The notes below the pieces were generated by a model, which saw only the letters and a list, made by a program, of their open reading frames with translations, did no database searches and was not told the origin of the DNA. The translations under genes were made by a program, and so were the position numbers. From Oscillospiraceae bacterium (GTDB lineage: Bacteria; Bacillota; Clostridia; Oscillospirales; Ruminococcaceae), in the NCBI GenBank assembly GCA_016296505.1, contig JAEDJD010000006.1:1-64000 (forward strand): a stretch of 64,000 nucleotides of DNA, in the 5' to 3' direction. Numbering within the stretch: position 1 is the stretch's first letter; each line of letters begins with the position of its first letter. Below, piece after piece: positions 34,618-44,475 of the stretch.

Positions 34618-34646
34618 ATTATAGCACATCGTTTTAGATTTGTCAA
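34618..34646 (-). promoter_or_regulatory. consensus sigma-A promoter of rplJ-rplL
   Basis: Minus strand TTGACA (34646-34641), 17-bp spacer, TATAAT (34623-34618), with an extended TGC. It starts the L10 leader about seven bases downstream. Confidence 0.93.
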
Positions 34647-34680
34647 GTACTTTTTGAAATTTCACGCCAATTTTTGGGAT

Positions 34681-34711
34681 ACGGAGTCTGCACGTTTCAT
34701 ACAGACTCCGT
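34681..34711. terminator. hairpin between the subtilase 3' end and the rplJ promoter
   Basis: Perfect 10-bp stem ACGGAGTCTG / CAGACTCCGT with an 11-base loop. On the minus strand it follows the subtilase stop but lacks a T-run (TATCCC), so it may be a weak terminator or an mRNA-stabilising stem. Confidence 0.5.
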
Positions 34712-34729
34712 TTCCGATTGCTGAAATGG

Positions 34730-37700
34730 TTACGGCTGCGTGGATTGTTTTGCGGTCAACTTCGACAGCGCAAGCAGATCCTGCATATCCAGAATCGCGT
34801 CTGCGTTGAGATCGGCGGCATCAAACGGGAACAATGCCGGATCCAGTCCGGTATGCTCTGCAAGCATCGCAGAAAGCAACGCGACATCCGCCGCAGAGCA
34901 TCTGCCGTCATTGTTCAGATCGCCCGTAACCGGCGTTTGCGATGACGACGACGCCTGCTGATAGATAAATCCATTCCGGTCCGCATAGTCCGCAGCCGGA
35001 CAGCCCGCGTATCCGATCACAACCATATCCGATGGCAGATTGATAAACAGTGATTCCGGTACAAATCTGACCGGTACGCCCTCGATTTCCGGCAGCAGCT
35101 TCAGCGATTCACGCTCTGTTTTCAGGATTTCATAGGCTTCTGCGTAGTCTCCGGCGTTTGAAATCCGGTAGCCGAAGCCGCCTTCTTCATCGCGCACTGT
35201 TTTCATATGGGTACTGCCGTCGTCATGCAGCAATAAGTTGAACGTCTGATTCCGGCTGGAGATATCGGTTGCCGAAATCACAAAATAAACGGTATCGCCG
35301 GCTTGCATTGCCAGTTGTGTTCCGCCCGTTGATTTGAAAAAGACGCTTTGCAGGAATTGACCATCCTTGTCATAGCACTGCACGGAGAGCTTGCACATTG
35401 CGTCATAGAATTTCGCGTCCAGATTGGCTGCAATACCGGAGGTATAGCTGAACACCATATACTGCTGCTTGGTCTTGTCAAACGCATAGGCTTCGTCCAG
35501 CATCAGCGGCAGCGGATCGAAAAATTCCGCCTCGAACAGCTTCTCCGGAACGATACTGATTTCAACGTCGCAGCTTCCGAAATAGGTTCCCATGCCGATA
35601 TAATTCGCGGTCAATGTTCCGATATTGACGTCATCCGCCGTATAGCGCAGTCGATAATCCTGACCCTCGATCAGCGTATAGTCGCCGTCACGGAACGTCA
35701 CCTGCGGCGTAATTTCCGAACCTGTCCAGAATTGCGGCTCCGCGATTATCTCGCATTCGGAAAGCAGACGCAGCGAGGTCTCCAAGCGGAAATGGATCGT
35801 ACCTTCACGCGCAGTTCCGTTGAACTTCACCATGACATACCGCGTTTCGCCTGCCGGAACCTCAAACGTCACCGACTTTGCACCTGATCCATAATCCTGC
35901 GCAAGCATTTCCGCCTCGGGCGAGAACACACGCAGCACAATATCCGAAACGTCCGAGCTGCAAAGTACATATTCTGTATCCGTCTCCGGCATGACGCGGT
36001 ACACCGCAAGACGCTCCTCCTTGGTCACGCTGACGCTGTGCGCCCCAACGGAAAGCAGCGGCGCATCTTTCGGCAGATCCACAAAAATCTCAAAGCTGCC
36101 CTCCTGATAGCCGAATGTCCGATTGGTTGCATAAAGCGAAAACTTTACCGTTCCGAACATGATTTCGCTGTCCTTATACGTCAGCCGGAAATCCCGATTC
36201 GGCAGCAGTTCTGTGCCATCCGGCGCATGAACGGTAACCGGAAGCGGCACTTCGCTGCCGGTATACGGCTGATTCGTCACCGTAACCACCGCGTCCGTAA
36301 TCGAGTACGGAATCAGCACCGAGAAATTCGCCTTGGACGCGCTCTCCGGATATTGCCGCGATACCGCAATCAGATACGTACCGTTGCTGAGCTGATAGTC
36401 ATTCTGCTCGCCCGTCATCGGCAGCATCCGCGCACAGGCGTCCGTATTTTTGTCGTAACGATAGAGCGTATACTGCATCGGACCGCCGGAAACACGTTCG
36501 TTCAGAATCCGATAGCGAACCGTTGCATTTTCGGTTTCACAGCAGTCCACCGTGAACCAGAGATTGGTAAGCCGGTCTTCGGTACAGGTCACTGCAACAG
36601 GCTGATCCAGCTCCAGCATGGTTTCCGACTGTGCCGGCGAAGCATAAATCATCTCATATTTTTTAACCACCGTGCCGTAATACTTGCCCATGCCGACGAG
36701 TTTCAGCTCGGCAGAACCCGGAACATCCGTCTGGTTATCAATCCGCTGATAATCCTTGCCCTCTGTGAGCAGCGTATCGCCGATCCTGACCTTAATCTTC
36801 GGCCGATAGCTTTCGCCCGGCTCGTAGCTCGCGAGAAAACCGCCCGTGACGACTGCCTGACTCAGATCATAGTTCTCCGCCGAAATCACAAGCCGATATT
36901 CCGCGCCGGCAGATCCGGAGCATACAAAATAATAAGTCTGACCGGCATTCAGCAGGATGGGAGAATTGAAATATTCGCCGGTAATGGTTGAATACTCAAC
37001 GTATTCGTACACCGTTTCGTCATGCTCCGGCGTATCGGCAACCCAGCATTTGGTTCTGATTTTTGAATACTTGGAACCATTTGCATATCTGCCGGAACGA
37101 TTATACTGCGTCAACTCTGCCGCATAGCCCTCGGCACAGTTCGCATAAAACAGATACTTCCCTGTTTTCTGCGGCACAAAAATATAAACCGCTTCTTCCT
37201 TTTCATATGAAATCTCCACCGGTACCGGCGTATCGACTGGAATTTTCTCGTATACTGTAACAGATGTCTCACAGAAGCCGGTACAGCGCCCAACGCCGTA
37301 GGCGGATATGCGGATCTCCTGATTACGCTTGGTAAAGCGCAGAACATAGTCTTCATCCTGCTTGAGCTTTGTGCCGTCCGGCAGACAGACCTCGACATCC
37401 GGCTGATAGCCCGAACCATATGCGCAGCTATACTGCACCGTCGCCCGAAGCTGACATTCGGCAAGATCCATCTCCGCCGGCTGTGCGGACGTCAGATACA
37501 GTGCATACGTTCCGCCCCAGCGCGCTTCCGTCCGCAGATAGTATTCCTGATCGGAAGAAAGCTTCACTGAGAGCAGTTCTCCGCCAAGATACTGGCTTTT
37601 CAATACCCCTACAGTCTGTCCGGCAGCGTCGCACAGCACACCGGACACCGCCGTACTGCCCGACGCGGAAAGCCGATAGGTTCCGGATTCCGGTACGCAA

Positions 37701-40700
37701 ATCTGATATCTGCTGACGCTCTCCGACGTCGGCTCTGCAAGCTGCTCCGGCTGAAGCTGCGGCAATTCTGCGGCTTCCTTGACGCTGACGGACGCTGTCA
37801 CCTGCTCCGATTTCCCCTGCGCGTCGGTGATCACGCAGCAATACGTAAACGTACCGACCGCAGATGTATCCGGATGCAGGATTGGCGTATCGGCGCCGTT
37901 CAGCAAAGTCTGCGCCGTGCCATCCACACGATACCACTGATATTGAAGCTGATCGCCGCAGGCAAGCACCTGCACCGTTCCCACTTCATGCTGCGTCACC
38001 GTACAAGCTTCGCCGCTGAGCCGCATCACAAGCGGTTCATCACAAAACTGCATGGTCTCTGTCATTTGAATCGCCGGATTCTCTTTCGCCGCCACAATCC
38101 AGACATCGCTTGCAAAGGCATTCTCCGCAACGGTCTGCAGTGTTTCTGTCAGGCAGACCGCCCGCGCGCCTGTCAGCGCTCTGGATTCCACAGTCTCTGC
38201 CTGCTCCAGACTCACGCAGTCGATCTTTGCGTCCGCAAACGCCGAATCGCATACCGTTTTGAGCTTTGGAAATGCAAGCGTTCCGGCATTCGCACCGGCA
38301 AAGGAACGGTATTCAAGCGCTTCCAATGCCGAAAAACATATCGTATCATATCCGTTACCAATCAGGCAATCCATGAAAGCGCCCGTTCCAACATACGTGA
38401 TTTTGGAATAATCCAAACCTGTCGGCAGAACGGTTCTGCCCGTCTGCGTTGCAAGTGCGCTTGCCCCAATCCGCGTAATACCGGAGAGATCAAGCTGCCG
38501 CAGACCGGAACAGTGATAAAACGTACCGTAAGGCAGCACGGTCATGCGCTCCGGCAGCATCACGCTGCGCAAAACAGACGCGTTTGCAAATACGCTCGTT
38601 CCAAGCGTTTCCAAGGAAGCGAGTCGCAGATCGCCCTCCCATGCGGAACAATTTTCAAAGGCATGACTGCCGATCGCCGTCACATTCTGCCAATAGATTT
38701 CCGGCTTTTTCAGCGCCGAACAGTCCATAAACGCAGACGCGCCGATTTTTGTGACGTCCGGCAGATATACCGTTTTCAGTGCGGTACAATCTGCAAACGC
38801 CTGCTCCGGCAATTCTGTCAATCCGGCAAGCTGCTGCTCCTGCAACGAGATACAACCTCGAAACGCGCCGGTTCCAAGCGATTCGACCGAATCGGAAAGG
38901 CGTATATCCTGCAATGCAATACTGTCCGCAAACGCTTCCGCGCCAACGACAGATACGCCGGCTGCATATACGCGCTCCAGTTCCGGACAATTCTGAAAGG
39001 CAGAATCCCCGATCGTTTTGACGGATTCAGGAATCTGAATCTCTACCGCAAAACGGTTGCCGGAAAAGGCATTCGGTGCAATCGCAAGCAGCGGCGCGCC
39101 ATCGAAGGTATCCGGCACAATCACCTTTTCCCGAATGCCGCGATATGTCAGCAGAACGCCGTCCTTGACCACGTATGGCTCTGAAACTTCCTTGCCGTCA
39201 ATCGAATACACCGCTTCTGCCGCGCTGCTGCCGATCCATCCTTCCCGCACAGCCACAGCCAGAATCCGCGTCGTTTCCGTGACCGTGATCGGCTTTTCAT
39301 ACCGGATACCATTTTCCGGCGAGGGCATGGTACTATCCGTTGTATAGTAGATTTCCGCGTCATCCAGCTCCACGGACAGCGCAATTTCCAACGCATGACC
39401 ATAATTGCCCGACTCCGCCGAAAACTCCGGCGCAGGACAAATACCATCGTCCCAACGAAAATCTGCCATATTGAGAAAGCCCCATGCAAAATCCTCGTCA
39501 AAGCCATCCGGACCAAGATCAACCGCATTCAGCCGCAGCAGCGATTCCGCACGGCGCGGCGTCATGGTTTTGTCATAGCTGCGCAGCAGCGCACAGCACG
39601 CAGATACGTGCGGCGTCGCCATACTGGTTCCATTTTTTTCTTCCCGTTTCTGGTCGTCGCCCAGCACATAGCTCATGATGCCGAAGCCCGGTGCGACCAG
39701 ATCGACGGAATCGCCATAATTTGAAAACGTCGCACGTTCCATATCCTTTGTCACAGCGCCGACCGTAATGCAGCTTTCGATGCTGCCCGGATAGTAGTAG
39801 CCGGCGTCGTCGCCGCTGTTGCCGGACGCTGCGCAGCAGATCATGCCGTTTTCATCGGCAATTTCCATTGCTTCGATTTCAAGCGGACTGACGCCCAGAC
39901 CGCCAAAGCTCATATTGACGATATCCGCTTTCTGCTCGATTGCGTGCATGACGCCAAGATAAATCTGTTCATCGGACGCGCTGCCTTCCTCATCAAATAC
40001 CTTGATCGGCAGAATTTTCACGTTTTTCGGCGTCATTTCGCAGATGGTTCCGGTTACGTGCGTACCATGATAGAGATCGTCGTTCACCGTATCGTCGCCG
40101 GAATCAGAAATATTGATACCGCCTTCGAGGATTCTCCCTGCAAAAAGCTCCGGCGACGGGTTGATACCCGTATCAATGACCGCTACCGTGACATCCGGCA
40201 ACACCTCTGCGTCGAGATATGTTTCAATAAATTCTTCTGTACCGATCAGCGGCACGCCCCATGAATTGTATACGCCGCTTTCCGTATCGGCAATCACGGC
40301 GTCGACGTATGCCTGCGATTGCGCAAGAACCTTGGCGTCGAGCGTGACGCGGTGCGAAGGCTGCACATATTCCACGGCAGAATCCGCACAGTATGCCTGA
40401 TAGGCGCTGTATGCCGCCGCAGAGTCCGCATATTGCAGAATGTGCAGACCGTGATAGCCCTCCGCGACAGACTCCGCGCCGTGCAGCGCAATGCTGCCCT
40501 CCGCTTTGACGATCAAACGCGCAGTCTGAAATTCATTGGTAATCGTCAGTTTGCCATCGCGCCGGACGGTCTCATAGCCCCATTCTTCCGCATTCTCCGC
40601 AAAGGATTCCCAGCTCGACGCAGGTTTATCCCGATCTGTCCGGAGCAACAGCTCGCCATTCTGGATCTGCAAATCGCCGCAGAATGTTTTCGGCGCGCCG

Positions 40701-40924
40701 CCGTCCGCGGACAGCGTACCGGCAGCTTCGTCATAGACGATCGCTTCATAAAAATCGCGTGACGCGTCCGTTTGCGTGACGGCAAGCACCTCGCCGGAAA
40801 AATCCTCCAGCGAGCAATTTTCCATGACAGCGGCAGAGGCGATGATCGCCGGAATCTGCGGCAATAGAAACTGTCCGGCAATCGCTGCGGCAATTCCGAC
40901 GCTGCAAATGCGCATTTTCTTCAT
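34730..40924 (-). CDS. giant secreted S8 (subtilisin-like) protease with LRR and dockerin modules
   Basis: A 2064-residue secreted modular protein. Signal peptide to about residue 32. An S8 protease domain (about 235-490) has catalytic Asp251 (AVIDTGIN), His286 (HGTHVTGT) and Ser434 (NGTSMATPH). A CHB_HEX_C-like Fn3 module follows (about 500-575), then BspA-type leucine-rich repeats (about 605-985), Ig-like and pre-peptidase-like beta modules to about 1990, and a C-terminal type I dockerin (DLNNDGRCSAAD and DLNADAILDMQD). The dockerin should dock it on a cellulosome or cell surface. ATG 40924 overlaps the helicase stop (ATGA); AAGGAG precedes. GTG 40930 is less likely. Confidence 0.92.
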   Translation of the reverse strand: MKKMRICSVGIAAAIAGQFLLPQIPAIIASAAVMENCSLEDFSGEVLAVTQTDASRDFYEAIVYDEAAGTLSADGGAPKTFCGDLQIQNGELLLRTDRDKPASSWESFAENAEEWGYETVRRDGKLTITNEFQTARLIVKAEGSIALHGAESVAEGYHGLHILQYADSAAAYSAYQAYCADSAVEYVQPSHRVTLDAKVLAQSQAYVDAVIADTESGVYNSWGVPLIGTEEFIETYLDAEVLPDVTVAVIDTGINPSPELFAGRILEGGINISDSGDDTVNDDLYHGTHVTGTICEMTPKNVKILPIKVFDEEGSASDEQIYLGVMHAIEQKADIVNMSFGGLGVSPLEIEAMEIADENGMICCAASGNSGDDAGYYYPGSIESCITVGAVTKDMERATFSNYGDSVDLVAPGFGIMSYVLGDDQKREEKNGTSMATPHVSACCALLRSYDKTMTPRRAESLLRLNAVDLGPDGFDEDFAWGFLNMADFRWDDGICPAPEFSAESGNYGHALEIALSVELDDAEIYYTTDSTMPSPENGIRYEKPITVTETTRILAVAVREGWIGSSAAEAVYSIDGKEVSEPYVVKDGVLLTYRGIREKVIVPDTFDGAPLLAIAPNAFSGNRFAVEIQIPESVKTIGDSAFQNCPELERVYAAGVSVVGAEAFADSIALQDIRLSDSVESLGTGAFRGCISLQEQQLAGLTELPEQAFADCTALKTVYLPDVTKIGASAFMDCSALKKPEIYWQNVTAIGSHAFENCSAWEGDLRLASLETLGTSVFANASVLRSVMLPERMTVLPYGTFYHCSGLRQLDLSGITRIGASALATQTGRTVLPTGLDYSKITYVGTGAFMDCLIGNGYDTICFSALEALEYRSFAGANAGTLAFPKLKTVCDSAFADAKIDCVSLEQAETVESRALTGARAVCLTETLQTVAENAFASDVWIVAAKENPAIQMTETMQFCDEPLVMRLSGEACTVTQHEVGTVQVLACGDQLQYQWYRVDGTAQTLLNGADTPILHPDTSAVGTFTYCCVITDAQGKSEQVTASVSVKEAAELPQLQPEQLAEPTSESVSRYQICVPESGTYRLSASGSTAVSGVLCDAAGQTVGVLKSQYLGGELLSVKLSSDQEYYLRTEARWGGTYALYLTSAQPAEMDLAECQLRATVQYSCAYGSGYQPDVEVCLPDGTKLKQDEDYVLRFTKRNQEIRISAYGVGRCTGFCETSVTVYEKIPVDTPVPVEISYEKEEAVYIFVPQKTGKYLFYANCAEGYAAELTQYNRSGRYANGSKYSKIRTKCWVADTPEHDETVYEYVEYSTITGEYFNSPILLNAGQTYYFVCSGSAGAEYRLVISAENYDLSQAVVTGGFLASYEPGESYRPKIKVRIGDTLLTEGKDYQRIDNQTDVPGSAELKLVGMGKYYGTVVKKYEMIYASPAQSETMLELDQPVAVTCTEDRLTNLWFTVDCCETENATVRYRILNERVSGGPMQYTLYRYDKNTDACARMLPMTGEQNDYQLSNGTYLIAVSRQYPESASKANFSVLIPYSITDAVVTVTNQPYTGSEVPLPVTVHAPDGTELLPNRDFRLTYKDSEIMFGTVKFSLYATNRTFGYQEGSFEIFVDLPKDAPLLSVGAHSVSVTKEERLAVYRVMPETDTEYVLCSSDVSDIVLRVFSPEAEMLAQDYGSGAKSVTFEVPAGETRYVMVKFNGTAREGTIHFRLETSLRLLSECEIIAEPQFWTGSEITPQVTFRDGDYTLIEGQDYRLRYTADDVNIGTLTANYIGMGTYFGSCDVEISIVPEKLFEAEFFDPLPLMLDEAYAFDKTKQQYMVFSYTSGIAANLDAKFYDAMCKLSVQCYDKDGQFLQSVFFKSTGGTQLAMQAGDTVYFVISATDISSRNQTFNLLLHDDGSTHMKTVRDEEGGFGYRISNAGDYAEAYEILKTERESLKLLPEIEGVPVRFVPESLFINLPSDMVVIGYAGCPAADYADRNGFIYQQASSSSQTPVTGDLNNDGRCSAADVALLSAMLAEHTGLDPALFPFDAADLNADAILDMQDLLALSKLTAKQSTQP

Positions 40925-43197
40925 ATGCACCTCTCCTTACATGATTTCATTTCTATTGTATCCTGCCGCGCAGACCAGCTTTGAATCCGCGCTTTCATTT
41001 CGTCCACGGCGAGAATTCCGTAGGCAAAGCCCTTGCGCACGAGTTCCGCCGGAACATACGTATCATATTTTTCAAACAGCGGGACTTCATCCGGATACAC
41101 CAGATCCATCGGATCAAATTCCTCGGCAGCCGCTTCCGCGACGATCCGGAAAAACGCCTCTTTGCTGACTTTCATCTTAAATGTCAGAAAATACGGTCTG
41201 GATGGCGATAATCCCGAAAGAAAGAGCTTCTGCGCACATTTCACCTTCAGGAATCGCTCCATTGCAAGAAACGCATAGCTGCCGAGCCATGGGAACAGCG
41301 CCCACATCTCACCGCCGAGACAGATCAGCGGCTCCTCCAGCAAGCCGGAATTCGCTGCCGTATGCCGCGCAAGCGAAAGACGCGCAGCCGCATTCTTCAT
41401 CAGATAGGGATATTGCTGATCCTCCTGCAAAACGCGGAGCATCCGTTCCAGAATCTTCGTCTGGATGTCGCCCGGACAGTCTCCGAAATACGCCGGCACT
41501 TTGCCCTTGACCATCGTGCAATAGACGATATGGCGCTCAAAATCAACCTCGTCCACCACCCAGACATGACCGGCAATCGCGATTTTCTCGCCGGCTGGCG
41601 GCGGCTGCACGATCGTTCCGATCTCCTGCGATTCGCTGCGCACGGTAAATTCCTCGCTGTCCTGAAAAACGGCGTAAAACTTGTAGTGATTGATGATTCG
41701 CTCGCCGGCAAGTCCTGCGATCAGACCGCCGCGCTCTGTACGCTGAATATGATCCTTTTCGATCAGATGCCGCAGCAGAATCCGATAATCATCCTGCGTA
41801 ATGCGTCGAAACGGCTGCAGCTTCAGCACTCTGCCTGCAAGCTGTGCCGGCGTCATTTCGCCGTTTGCGGCAAGCGTACTCATCGTCTGATGATAGAGCA
41901 GGCTGAACGGCAGACGATCGAGCTTCGGCGGCTCTACCCAGTGCTCCTCCGCATAAAGCTGCACGAGCGCGATGCCTTGCAGCAGCTTCCACGGTACAGT
42001 CGAGGGCAGCATCGCACGCGCTTCCGGCTCCTCCTCGCGCATGACAAACCACATTTCCGGCGGCAGACCGCGACGCCCGGTTCGTCCCATTCGCTGTAAA
42101 AACGAGGAAACCATAAACGGCGCGTCCAGCTGAAATGCGCGTTCCAGCTTGCCGATGTCGATGCCAAGCTCCAGCGTTGCCGTCGTTACGGTCGTCAGCA
42201 CCTGCTCCTCGTCCTTCATGATCGCCTCTGCCGTTTCGCGGAAGGACGCCGATAGATTGCCGTGATGAATCAGGAATCTATCCGGCTCGTCGTTCCATTC
42301 GCAGTATTGCCGCAGGGATGTTGTCACCGCCTCGCATTCCTCGCGCGAATTGACAAATACAAGACATTTTTTCCCTTTCGTATGCGAAAAAATATATCCG
42401 TATGCCGGATCGGCGTGCTGCGGTGCGGGATCGGTTTCACGCGCCAAAGGCTCTGCCGCTTCGATCTCTTTCCCCTCTGCCGCCTGCGTATCCATTGCAT
42501 AAAAATGCTCCATAGACAGCCGCCATGTCGTTTTCTGTACAGCAATCTGCGGAATCAGGGTGTTTCTGCCGGAGCCGGTTCCGAGATATTCCGCCGTCTG
42601 GTCAATATCGCCGATCGTTGCAGAAAGTCCGATTCTGCGCGGTTTTGCGCCGGATAAATCCGAAAGTCTCTCGATCAGGCAGAGCGTCTGACCGCCGCGG
42701 TCGCCGCGCAGCAGAGAATGCACCTCGTCAATGATGACAAAACGCAGATCGTGGAACAATGCCGGTATCATCGCGTGCTTATGGAGCATCAGCGCTTCGA
42801 GCGACTCCGGCGTAATCTGCAAAATGCCGCACGGTTTTTTGAGCAGCTTCGTCTTCTGCGACTGTCCGACATCGCCGTGCCAGCGCCAGACCTTGATATC
42901 CGCCGGTTCGCAAAGCTCGGTCATGCGGCTGAACTGGTCGTTTATGAGCGCTTTCAGCGGCGCGATGTAGATTGCACCGACGGACGAGGGCGGATTCTCC
43001 GATAAGAGCGTCAGTACCGGAAAAAATGCCGCTTCGGTTTTGCCGGAGGCGGTCGAGGCGGAAATCAGGACATTATCTTCGGTGTTGAAAATGGCGTCCG
43101 CCGCCGCAACCTGTACCGCACGCAGCTTCTCCCAGCCGGAACGGTAAATATATTCCTGAATAAAGGGGGCATAGCGTGAAAAGACATCCATGCGCAT
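40921..43197 (-). CDS. Lhr-like DEAD/DEAH helicase (BrxHI-like)
   Basis: A 758-residue SF2 helicase. Motif Q/I: ISASTASGKT (47-54), Ia IAPLKALINDQ, II DEVH (157-160), III SAT (192-194), IV/V region CLVFVNSREE and TATLELGIDIG, VI GRTGRRG near 370. After the RecA domains there is a winged-helix and Lhr-core region, but no C-terminal Lhr extension or DUF1998 cysteines. Small Lhr-type helicases act in DNA repair and, as BrxHI, in BREX phage defence. Here a BrxD-like ATPase and a TerB protein lie 2.3-7.5 kb upstream on the same strand. ATG 43197 has GGAGGG only three bases away; ATG 43191 has better spacing. Confidence 0.88.
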   Translation of the reverse strand: MRMDVFSRYAPFIQEYIYRSGWEKLRAVQVAAADAIFNTEDNVLISASTASGKTEAAFFPVLTLLSENPPSSVGAIYIAPLKALINDQFSRMTELCEPADIKVWRWHGDVGQSQKTKLLKKPCGILQITPESLEALMLHKHAMIPALFHDLRFVIIDEVHSLLRGDRGGQTLCLIERLSDLSGAKPRRIGLSATIGDIDQTAEYLGTGSGRNTLIPQIAVQKTTWRLSMEHFYAMDTQAAEGKEIEAAEPLARETDPAPQHADPAYGYIFSHTKGKKCLVFVNSREECEAVTTSLRQYCEWNDEPDRFLIHHGNLSASFRETAEAIMKDEEQVLTTVTTATLELGIDIGKLERAFQLDAPFMVSSFLQRMGRTGRRGLPPEMWFVMREEEPEARAMLPSTVPWKLLQGIALVQLYAEEHWVEPPKLDRLPFSLLYHQTMSTLAANGEMTPAQLAGRVLKLQPFRRITQDDYRILLRHLIEKDHIQRTERGGLIAGLAGERIINHYKFYAVFQDSEEFTVRSESQEIGTIVQPPPAGEKIAIAGHVWVVDEVDFERHIVYCTMVKGKVPAYFGDCPGDIQTKILERMLRVLQEDQQYPYLMKNAAARLSLARHTAANSGLLEEPLICLGGEMWALFPWLGSYAFLAMERFLKVKCAQKLFLSGLSPSRPYFLTFKMKVSKEAFFRIVAEAAAEEFDPMDLVYPDEVPLFEKYDTYVPAELVRKGFAYGILAVDEMKARIQSWSARQDTIEMKSCKERCI

Positions 43198-43297
43198 TGT
43201 CCCTCCGTATATTTTATGATAAACGATAATTTTTTAATGAAAAAATGCATAAAGGTGCCTGTCAATCCGTCATGCCGGATTGTGCAAACATATAATA

Positions 43298-43351
43298 TTT
43301 AATGTTTATCGTTAAAATATAGTTGATAAACATTAAAACCCGTGCTATACT
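43298..43351 (+). promoter_or_regulatory. promoter with 13-bp inverted-repeat operator for the DUF2975 module
   Basis: TTGATA (43323-43328), 17-bp spacer, TATACT (43346-43351), extended TGC. A perfect 13-bp inverted repeat TTTAATGTTTATC-N14-GATAAACATTAAA (43298-43337) overlaps the -35. A related half site GATAAACGATAA lies at 43219-43230, near the helicase start. Likely target of the small HTH protein at the end of the module (autorepression, inferred). Confidence 0.8.
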
Positions 43352-43413
43352 GTATTCAACGGAGAGAGAAACGGCTCCGCCGATCATGACATCAAATCTT
43401 ACGGAGGATTACT

Positions 43414-43917
43414 ATGGAACTCAATCATGACGCACGCAAACAGCAATTAAACGCAAGCATACGAAAATCCAGCAGTATCTCGCTGATCATTGCGATCATT
43501 ATTCTGATTTCACAAATCTATTCCTACGGCTACAAAATCGTCTATACGATACGCCGCCAGTCTGACGGGTCAGAAATGCAATCGTATTTCGATATTTTGC
43601 ATAACAGCGGTTACGGTAGGATTCCGGATCTGATCGTCAAGAGTCTCCTGACAATCGGCGTGCTGGTTTTGCTGATTCTGCTGTTCGGCGGTCTGCGCAA
43701 AAATGGACTGCCCTTTACCAAAAAGAACGGCAGGCTGATGACAATCGCCGGGATTTTGCAGGGACTTCAGGCGATACTGCCTGCGGCATTCTGGTTGGTA
43801 CATAATTTCCCTTACGACAATTCTTCCGAACCCAGCACATTTTCGATGTTATTCAGTGCGTACATTCTGAATTATCATACGCTCGGCATTGGTATTCTGC
43901 TGATATTTCTTTCGTGA
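43414..43917 (+). CDS. DUF2975-like membrane protein, first copy, with premature stop
   Basis: A 167-residue protein with four hydrophobic segments (SLIIAIIILISQIYSYGYKIV; LLTIGVLVLLILLFGGL; IAGILQGLQAILPAAFWLV; the C-terminal GIGILLIFLS). Loop FTKKNGRLM resembles FQKKNVRLV of the next gene, so the two are paralogues. The frame stops at TGA 43915-43917, but reading on in frame to TAA 43966-43968 gives IFCYGAELQQGSDETL, matching ILHYGTMLQQASDETL, the end of the paralogue. The stop is therefore a recent nonsense change or a recoded TGA. Family DUF2975 is of unknown function and is usually paired with a YozG-like regulator. Confidence 0.75.
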   Translation: MELNHDARKQQLNASIRKSSSISLIIAIIILISQIYSYGYKIVYTIRRQSDGSEMQSYFDILHNSGYGRIPDLIVKSLLTIGVLVLLILLFGGLRKNGLPFTKKNGRLMTIAGILQGLQAILPAAFWLVHNFPYDNSSEPSTFSMLFSAYILNYHTLGIGILLIFLS

Positions 43918-43987
43918 ATTTTCTGCTATGGCGCTGAATTGCAGCAGGGATCCGATGAAACACTTTAATTGAACGGAGGCGTTATTT

Positions 43988-44467
43988 ATGGTTCAGACTA
44001 CAACAGGCAAAAAGTCAATCATTCAAAAAACCAGAATCGGCAGCGTCGGCATCGGCGTGTTCTATGGGTTGTTAGCGGCATTCAATCTAAAAAGAGGCAT
44101 TGCGTTGCTGTCGGATCTGATGAATACAGAAGAATATGTATTCGGTTCAATTCTTTACTATATCATCACCTACGCGATATTAGGAATCGCCCTCCTGCTG
44201 GCGGCTTTGATGTTCCTGCGCGTCGCAAAGGAAGGTATGCCGTTTCAAAAGAAAAATGTGCGGCTGGTTCGTATCATCGGTATACTGTATTTTGCGATTG
44301 CGGTTGTCCCTGCCCTGATCGCTTCCTGTATTGCAAAAGAACCCACGCTGCTTACATATATACTGTCGAATCTGCATTCCATTTTTGAGGGGCTGGTGCT
44401 GCTGATGATTGGACAGATTCTGCATTACGGCACCATGCTCCAGCAGGCATCCGATGAAACACTGTGA
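43988..44467 (+). CDS. DUF2975-like membrane protein, second copy
   Basis: A 159-residue protein with four membrane segments (VGIGVFYGLLAAFNL; YYIITYAILGIALLLAALMFL; IIGILYFAIAVVPALIASCIA; IFEGLVLLMIGQILHYG), full length by comparison with its paralogue upstream. The loop MPFQKKNVRLVRIIGI is the best-conserved stretch. GGAGG lies nine bases before the ATG. It is followed at once by an HTH gene, the standard DUF2975-regulator pairing. Function unknown. Confidence 0.82.
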   Translation: MVQTTTGKKSIIQKTRIGSVGIGVFYGLLAAFNLKRGIALLSDLMNTEEYVFGSILYYIITYAILGIALLLAALMFLRVAKEGMPFQKKNVRLVRIIGILYFAIAVVPALIASCIAKEPTLLTYILSNLHSIFEGLVLLMIGQILHYGTMLQQASDETL

Positions 44468-44475
44468 GGTGCGAT

